A DNA stretch of 59,109 bases from Planctomycetaceae bacterium (GTDB lineage Bacteria > Planctomycetota > Planctomycetia > Planctomycetales > Planctomycetaceae): the NCBI GenBank assembly GCA_900299185.1, contig OMIV01000118.1:1-59109 (forward strand), written 5' to 3'. The translations under genes were made by a program, and so were the position numbers. A model generated the notes under the pieces. It was not told the origin of the DNA, did no database searches, and was given only the letters and a program-made list of their open reading frames with translations. Position 1 is the first letter of the stretch. Every line of letters begins with the position of its first letter. This document shows, piece after piece, positions 54,226-59,109 of this stretch.

Positions 54226-55434
54226 CTACTTTGTTGGTCGCTTTATCAGCTCTCGTAAAATTGCCGCACAAACTCGTGCGGCTTGGCGGTGGCCTTCTTC
54301 GTTCCAGTGGCCGGTTCCCAATTGTGTGTTGCGGAAGCCGTGCAGGTGACGGCCTTCGGTTTCGGCATAGCTCCGCAAGGCTTCGACCAGCGGGATGACC
54401 TCAAACTGATGAGCTGTTGCCACTGCTGCCAGATGCCGTTCGGCGTAGTCGAGGTCAGGCACATTCAACTTCTTGGCAAGAGCACCACAACGCGCGGGAT
54501 CTGGGTCGACTTGCACTCCGGACGGAATCGCGAACGCAACGAACTGTCGATCGCGCTGATGGACTTCGGCAGCCATCTGGCCGATCAAGCGGTCGGTCAA
54601 CTCCCAAGCTTGCTGCCAAGCCGGAGACTTGGGCTCAATGAGCGCCTCGGCTTCGAGACCTTGTTCCTCGCCACTCGACGTATCTGTCGGCTGAACGGTC
54701 TGGCGACGTGCGTCACGAAGGTGTCGAACAAGCTGCACCAACCGCGACGCGTTGATGACGGAATTCTTCCACACGGTCGCCGGGACTTGAGCCAGCACGT
54801 AATCGGGATGCTCGCGGAAGGACTCATCAAGCTGCAGTTGCTGGCCATCCCAAGCGAAGAACGGGCGACACTGGACCGGCTCCAGAGCCATCGAGTTATT
54901 GCGCACGTCGTTACCCGCCAGGAACGCGAGCAACACAACATCGGGATCGAACTGCCAGACGTAATGCCTCAGCGCGAGCAATTCCTGAGCGCTCCCCCAA
55001 CCCGCAATTCCAAAGCTGAGGACTTCGTAATGAGGATCGTCCGCAGCTCGCTGCTCATTCAATTGAGCTTCGAGCACTCGGGAGAACGTCGCATTGTCGG
55101 CGACTTGCAAGGCTTCGATGTACGAGTCGCCGAGCACGGCAATACGAACGGTCCCAGCCGGCTTCTGGACCTCATGCTCGCGATCACGAAAGCCAAGTCG
55201 GTTCACCTGAAACGACGAGTAACCTTCTTGAGACCACACTCCTCGAAAGCCCGGCTGCAACTTGCTGCCACAGTGTTCGTCGATCGCATAAGGAGCTGGA
55301 AAAGAAATTCCAATCACGCGCAGCGCAACTTCCGCAGACAGCAACCCCAGACTCAGCCCAATGCACAACAACGCCACTCGCAAACGCCAACGCGACCGCC
55401 GCTGTTGAGGAGATCGCGAAGTAGGAGTCGTCAT
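54226..55434 (-). CDS. Membrane-anchored SGNH/GDSL hydrolase-like protein
   Basis: The protein has 402 aa. An N-terminal anchor (LRVALLCIGLSLGLLSAEVA) follows a basic head, and the SGNH fold carries the GDS nucleophile in VLGDSYIEALQV, then GIAGWGSAQELLAL and FLAGNDVRNNS. The C-terminal block has GTGHWNEEGHRQAA in the place of the usual DxxHL, so the catalytic His is plausible while the Asp is not obvious. Such proteins often act as esterases or O-acetyl hydrolases on cell-surface polymers; the role here is unknown. The start is the ATG at 55434. Confidence 0.8.
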   Translation of the reverse strand: MTTPTSRSPQQRRSRWRLRVALLCIGLSLGLLSAEVALRVIGISFPAPYAIDEHCGSKLQPGFRGVWSQEGYSSFQVNRLGFRDREHEVQKPAGTVRIAVLGDSYIEALQVADNATFSRVLEAQLNEQRAADDPHYEVLSFGIAGWGSAQELLALRHYVWQFDPDVVLLAFLAGNDVRNNSMALEPVQCRPFFAWDGQQLQLDESFREHPDYVLAQVPATVWKNSVINASRLVQLVRHLRDARRQTVQPTDTSSGEEQGLEAEALIEPKSPAWQQAWELTDRLIGQMAAEVHQRDRQFVAFAIPSGVQVDPDPARCGALAKKLNVPDLDYAERHLAAVATAHQFEVIPLVEALRSYAETEGRHLHGFRNTQLGTGHWNEEGHRQAARVCAAILRELIKRPTK

Positions 55435-55504
55435 GACGTGCGTCGTTGTTGAAAGAGGACTAAGCGAGATCAGGCACTTCAGATCGATAAGCCGTGAACA
55501 TCAT

Positions 55505-55567
55505 TCATTCGCGCTCCATTTCATTCGCGCGGCCCTGGTCTTGGCTTCAAAGAGTTGCCGCGCGAAT
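55505..55567. repeat. Repeat family A partial copy
   Basis: The left end ATTCGCGCTCCATTTCATTC plus GCGCGGCCCTGGTCTT is followed about 30 bp later by the inverted fragment CCGCGCGAATGG. This is a solo-end form like that at 44712-44779 and lies in the gap between two minus-strand genes. Confidence 0.75.
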
Positions 55568-55657
55568 GGTTCTGATGAAGCTCGGTCATCCGTATTGTTT
55601 CTTGTGATTGGTCGATCAACTCGGTCTGAATCAGCTTCGTCTGATTCGCGGAGTGAA

Positions 55658-57103
55658 CTAGCCCAAGATCCCCTTCACGACCTCGCCGTGAATGTCGGTC
55701 AGTCGGTATTGGCGACCTTGGTAACGGAACGTCAGCCGCGTGTGATCGACACCGCTGAGATGCATGATCGTGGCTTGCATGTCATGCACGTGAACCGGGT
55801 CTTGAGTGATGTTCCACGCAAAGTCATCAGTCGCTCCATAAACCGACCCGCGCTTCACACCGCCGCCAGCGAGCCACCAGCTATAGGCTCGACCAAAGTG
55901 ATCGCGGCCCTTCGGATCTTTCGGATCGCCTTGGCCAAACGGCGTGCGTCCAAACTCGCAACCCCACACGACCAGCGTGTCTTCGAGCATGCCGCGTTCT
56001 TTCAAGTCCTGCATCAACGCAGCAGCCGGAGCGTCGGTGTCTTTGCACTGAGCTTCCAGTTGCGTGAAGAGGTTGCCGTGCTGATCCCAGCCCGAGTGCA
56101 TCAATTGGACGAAACGGACTCCTCGTTCCAGCAGCCGTCGCGCCACCAAGCAGTTGTTGGCGAAGGTGCCTTTGACCAATCCATCCGGGCCGTAACGATC
56201 GAGTGTCGTTTTCGTTTCACCCGAGAAGTCGACGAGATCCGGGACGCTCGACTGCATGCGAAACGCCATCTCGTATTGAGCAATCCGCGTTTCAATCTCG
56301 GGATCGCCATAGTCCGCCAGATGAGCGGCATTCATCGCGGCAATGTCATCGAGCAACGCGCGGCGCGACTCGCGACTGACTCCCGGCGGGTTCGCGAGGT
56401 ATGGCACCAAGTCTCCGGTGTTACGGAAACGGACGCCCTGAAATCGACTCGGAAGAAAGCCGTTGCCCCAGTAGTAATCGAAGAACAGTTGGCCGCAGGT
56501 CTTGCCCTTATCGCTGGATGTCATGACGACAAACGCCGGCAGGTTCTCGCTATCGCTGCCCAAGCCGTAAGAGAGCCAAGCTCCCATGCTGGGACGACCG
56601 GGGACTTGAGCACCGGTCATGAAGAACGTCACTCCGGGCGCATGATTCACGGCCTCGGTATGCATGCTCCTGACGAGACACATTTCGTCGGCCATCGAGC
56701 CGATGTTCGGCAGCATCTCGCTTAAAGCCAGCCCCGATTGGCCGTACTTCTTGAAGGGCTTGATCGCAGGCTGACAAGGCCACTTGGCATAGCTCGCCGA
56801 CATCGTTGACAGCCGAGTCGTCCCGCGCACCGAGTCGGGGATGTCTTGGCCTTTCATCTCGCGCATCAACGGTTTTTCGTCGAAGAGGTCCACGTGCGAT
56901 GGTCCTCCACCTTGCCACAGCATCACGATTCGCTTGGCCTTAGGCGGATGATGCGGCAGCCCAGGCAGACCCTTATCTGCAGCAGCAGCGCCGTTACCTA
57001 ACATGGAAGCCAGAGCTGTAACTCCCACTCCACCGGCGGTCGAACCAAAGAACTGTCGGCGAGTTACTCGGGCAACGTTTTCAGAATGCAGATCAACAAG
57101 CAT
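55658..57103 (-). CDS. DUF1501 family protein, Tat-exported
   Basis: The protein has 481 aa. The Tat signal carries VTRRQFFGSTAGGVGVTALA (Arg15-Arg16). The DUF1501 core has KRIVMLWQGGGPSHVDLFD, MHTEAVNHAPGVTFFMTGAQ and WGCEFGRTPFGQG. DUF1501 belongs to the sulfatase-like/alkaline-phosphatase fold group and is strongly expanded in planctomycetes, normally next to DUF1549/DUF1553 genes; none is seen here. The start at 57103 gives the Tat signal; a reading to 57175 adds unrelated residues. Confidence 0.93.
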   Translation of the reverse strand: MLVDLHSENVARVTRRQFFGSTAGGVGVTALASMLGNGAAAADKGLPGLPHHPPKAKRIVMLWQGGGPSHVDLFDEKPLMREMKGQDIPDSVRGTTRLSTMSASYAKWPCQPAIKPFKKYGQSGLALSEMLPNIGSMADEMCLVRSMHTEAVNHAPGVTFFMTGAQVPGRPSMGAWLSYGLGSDSENLPAFVVMTSSDKGKTCGQLFFDYYWGNGFLPSRFQGVRFRNTGDLVPYLANPPGVSRESRRALLDDIAAMNAAHLADYGDPEIETRIAQYEMAFRMQSSVPDLVDFSGETKTTLDRYGPDGLVKGTFANNCLVARRLLERGVRFVQLMHSGWDQHGNLFTQLEAQCKDTDAPAAALMQDLKERGMLEDTLVVWGCEFGRTPFGQGDPKDPKGRDHFGRAYSWWLAGGGVKRGSVYGATDDFAWNITQDPVHVHDMQATIMHLSGVDHTRLTFRYQGRQYRLTDIHGEVVKGILG

Positions 57104-57143
57104 GAGAGGCACTCGAAAGAACAAAGGCGGGTTGGTGGATTTC

Positions 57144-57203
57144 GTGGAGCACGTTTTCAACGTGCCAGCATTCATTGCGATTCGAGCACGATCAAATCGT
57201 GCT
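57144..57203. repeat. Single-arm family C repeat plus small palindrome
   Basis: GTGGAGCACGTTTTCAACGT at 57144-57168 is one arm of repeat family C. AGCACGATCAAATCGTGCT at 57185-57203 is a separate palindrome. Both lie between the transporter and DUF1501 genes on the minus strand. Confidence 0.75.
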
Positions 57204-57214
57204 TTGCCAGACGA

Positions 57215-58783
57215 TCACGAGAACTGCTTCACGATCATCGGCCAGATCTTGAAGACGAACACCAGAGTTGTCAGGCCCAGATAGAAGACTCCGCAGACCA
57301 TGACTCCCAAGGACTGATACCAGCGCGGTTTCAATTCCTTCGGGAGCAGTCGATTGTTGATCCACAGCAATTGGAACGACGTCACGCCGATCGCCAAGTT
57401 GTTGAGGTTCGCAATGAAGTCCGTCATCAGTCTCGGAGCATTGCTGAAGATGAACGCAGCCACGAAGGACCACACGACATAGCTGCCCAAGATCGCGTAG
57501 TAGATGAACTTCACTTGATGCGCCTGCATGGTGTTGCGGACGCGGCGGCTCGCAGACCAAATGGCGTCAGTCCAACGCCGCGCGAAGTCATCCAAGATCG
57601 ACATCTGGCTGGGGAGCATCACCATCAAGCCCGTGAACAGCGCGGCCAGCCACAAGCACTTACCAACGACCGGACTGAAGCCCGCGTTTCTGAGTCCGTC
57701 AGCCGTGATGATCGACTGCGCGACTGCGGCTTGTTCGGGAGTGATCGTCGAATGCTGAGCGAACTGCATCGACAGCAACGCAGGCAATGCCATGCCCATG
57801 AAACAGCCCGGAGCCCAAACCAAGATTTGATCAGTCAAGACATAGCGCCACCAACCTCGCCACTTACGGAGATTGTCCGCCGTCAGCTTGAAGACTTTCC
57901 CCACATGGCTCAACGTGACGCTGCGACCGCCGACAGCACTCGGGATCGCTCCCACTTGAGAACCCATGCCCCAACCTTTGTCGCGCACGAAGTTCGAATA
58001 GGTCGAGTTCGCTAAGCCACCACCTCCGGCGTAACCCGCGAACGCCCCCAACGTGACAATGCTGGCCGTTGCCATGACCGGCCAAGTGCCGAACTCCCAC
58101 CAATGCGTGAAGCCATTCACGAGCACCTCGCGATTCGGGTTCTCTTCCGTCGGCGAAAGCACCGGCACGTTGCCAAACTTCACGAACCCGCTGAAGACGT
58201 TGCTCCAACTGGTGCCACTGACGCAGGTCAGTCCCAGTCCCAAACAGAAGCCCAACACAATGACGACCTTGGCCGTCATCACTCCTTGCAACACGTTGTA
58301 GACCTTGCCGCCCAACAGCACGGGCACAGCCACTCCCAACAGACAGGCATAAGCCAGCGGAGTGATCAGCCAACTGTCCGCTGGCGTCACCGGTCGATCG
58401 AGCCACAGCGACGCAATCATCGCGGCTCCATGAGTCGACAAGCCGGGGATCAAGGCCGCCAGATTGAGAACCAACATCATCGCGAAGAAGAAGCGCGGAC
58501 CGGGTCGACAGCGCATGAATCCAGTGAAGACAGGCTCGCCTCAATAGAGGGCATAGCGGCCGCATTCGAGGTTGTAGAAGACCTGCGCGATGATTGCGAT
58601 CGTCGCAATCCACATCAGCCCGCCGCCGTACTTGGCCGTCACCGTCGGGCCGAGCAGCCACTCACCGCCACCAATCTGAATGCCCATCATCACAATGCCC
58701 GGCCCAATAAAACTGGCCCAATTGCGCCAGCTCAACGGTTTAGGTTCCGGCAACTCAGCAGTGGTCCAAGCAGGGATTGTCAT
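57215..58783 (-). pseudogene. Nramp-like membrane transporter interrupted by an in-frame TGA
   Basis: The two halves (58541-58783, 80 aa; 57215-58516, 433 aa from its first ATG) are in the same frame, separated by one TGA at 58541-58543. The reading continues as GEPVFTGFMRCRPG after RYALY; planctomycete relatives, as I recall them, read YALYTGEP here, so TGA sits at a normal sense codon. Together they give a 522-residue protein with many membrane helices (ASFIGPGIVMMGIQIGGGEW, LACLLGVAVPVLLGGKVYN-like text AYACLLGVAVPVLL, and others). The Nramp metal motif DPGN is not visible, so the family call is tentative. A sequencing error, a recent nonsense mutation or a two-part product are all possible. 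Confidence 0.7.
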
Positions 58784-59088
58784 GAAGTGTTGGTCCGTAG
58801 TTTGAGCGCTAGAACGAACCCGCTTAATCGGGATGGATCGCGATAGTTACGCGACGGTCCCAACTATGACCAGCAGTTCGAATCGAATTGTCAGGTGGTA
58901 CGGTCAGTGCGCGACCAAATGATTTGAAGCGTGTGCGGTCTGACCTGCACAAGGCTTAGGATGAGATGGCCCGGCAGGCTCGATTCTGAGGAAAAGTCCG
59001 ATGCGGTCGGTTATCCCGCGCGACTTGAGGGCTCGATGTGACGTAGGTTTGCGATACGAGCGGTGCTCGACTTACGACTGCTCTCCCC
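58784..59088. other. Region upstream of the transporter to the contig end, no gene
   Basis: About 305 bp follow the transporter start, on its upstream side. It may hold its promoter. No gene, repeat family or hairpin of note was seen. Confidence 0.4.
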
Positions 59089-59109
59089 CTGTCTCTTATA
59101 CACATCTCC
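59089..59109. other. Nextera transposase adapter remnant
   Basis: CTGTCTCTTATACACATCT, the 19-bp Tn5 mosaic-end adapter used in Nextera libraries, occupies 59089-59107, followed by CC as in the read-2 adapter. This is library sequence and not genomic DNA. Confidence 0.97.

Noticed and set aside
54283-55452. Long plus-strand reading frame opposite the SGNH hydrolase gene
   Set aside because: It is antisense to a gene with GDS motif, membrane anchor and sensible start, and it shows no domain of its own.
57215-58783. Selenocysteine at the in-frame TGA of the transporter
   Set aside because: No stable stem-loop directly after the TGA was found, the site is not a redox position, and relatives appear to have Thr there.
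58870-58900. AGCAGTTCGAATCGAATTG near the contig end as part of a tRNA
   Set aside because: Only a GTTCGAATC-like fragment is present; there is no acceptor stem or anticodon arm in the surrounding bases.

Overview
The window reads as one draft contig from a planctomycete (Planctomycetota). The signs are a Tat-exported DUF1501 protein, Tat-exported Gfo/Idh/MocA and Sec-exported ThuA-like proteins, a fused AroD-AroE enzyme, BatA/VWA/DUF58 proteins, large secreted TPR proteins, and abundant palindromic intergenic repeats. No rRNA, tRNA, CRISPR array, prophage or transposase gene was recognised. Both contig ends look artefactual. The first 325 bases form a 101-bp inverted repeat that copies the 3' end of the ThuA-like gene, and the last 21 bases match a Nextera transposase adapter.

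Layout. 0.3-9.3 kb: ThuA-like protein, SixA phosphatase, a secreted Pro/Gln-repeat protein, thiol peroxidase Tpx, and a two-gene unit of exported TPR proteins. 9.6-15.2 kb: an intact AroDE fusion and, 2.5 kb further on the other strand, a full-length AroDE paralogue that has lost catalytic residues in both domains; an oxidoreductase and a MogA-like protein lie between them. 15.5-31.1 kb: RidA, a secreted protein with a BatA/VWA membrane protein, a phosphohexomutase, DUF2760, a flotillin-like protein, a KAS III-like thiolase, and then an exported transglutaminase, a cyanophycinase-like peptidase and an aldo/keto reductase. 31.1-38.7 kb: a nine-gene run on the minus strand (RidA, HemB, FxsA, nitroreductase, a WspF-like CheB, a WspR-like receiver fused to a PP2C phosphatase, MetX, a DUF1475-like protein). 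39.5-46.4 kb: an ECF sigma factor followed by a large protein joining an anti-sigma-like N-terminus to a YfbK-type VWA domain, then DUF58 and a coiled-coil membrane protein. 46.7-59.1 kb: EamA transporter, RecC without RecB/RecD, glycyl-tRNA synthetase, a HigBA-type toxin-antitoxin pair, an SGNH hydrolase, DUF1501, and an Nramp-like transporter interrupted by one in-frame TGA.

Structure between genes. At least five families of dispersed palindromic repeats fill the gaps: (A) a 250-265 bp element with 27-41 bp terminal inverted repeats, present as full, tandem and solo-end copies; (B) a 49-bp double hairpin, four copies, three of them between convergent genes; (C) a GCACGTT/AACGTGC palindrome, usually paired; (D) a ~127-bp long palindrome, two copies; (E) C/G-rich CCCCTCGCCCC palindromes, four copies. 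The most notable coding finds are the WspF/WspR-like pair whose output is a PP2C phosphatase instead of a GGDEF domain, and the AroDE pseudoenzyme.
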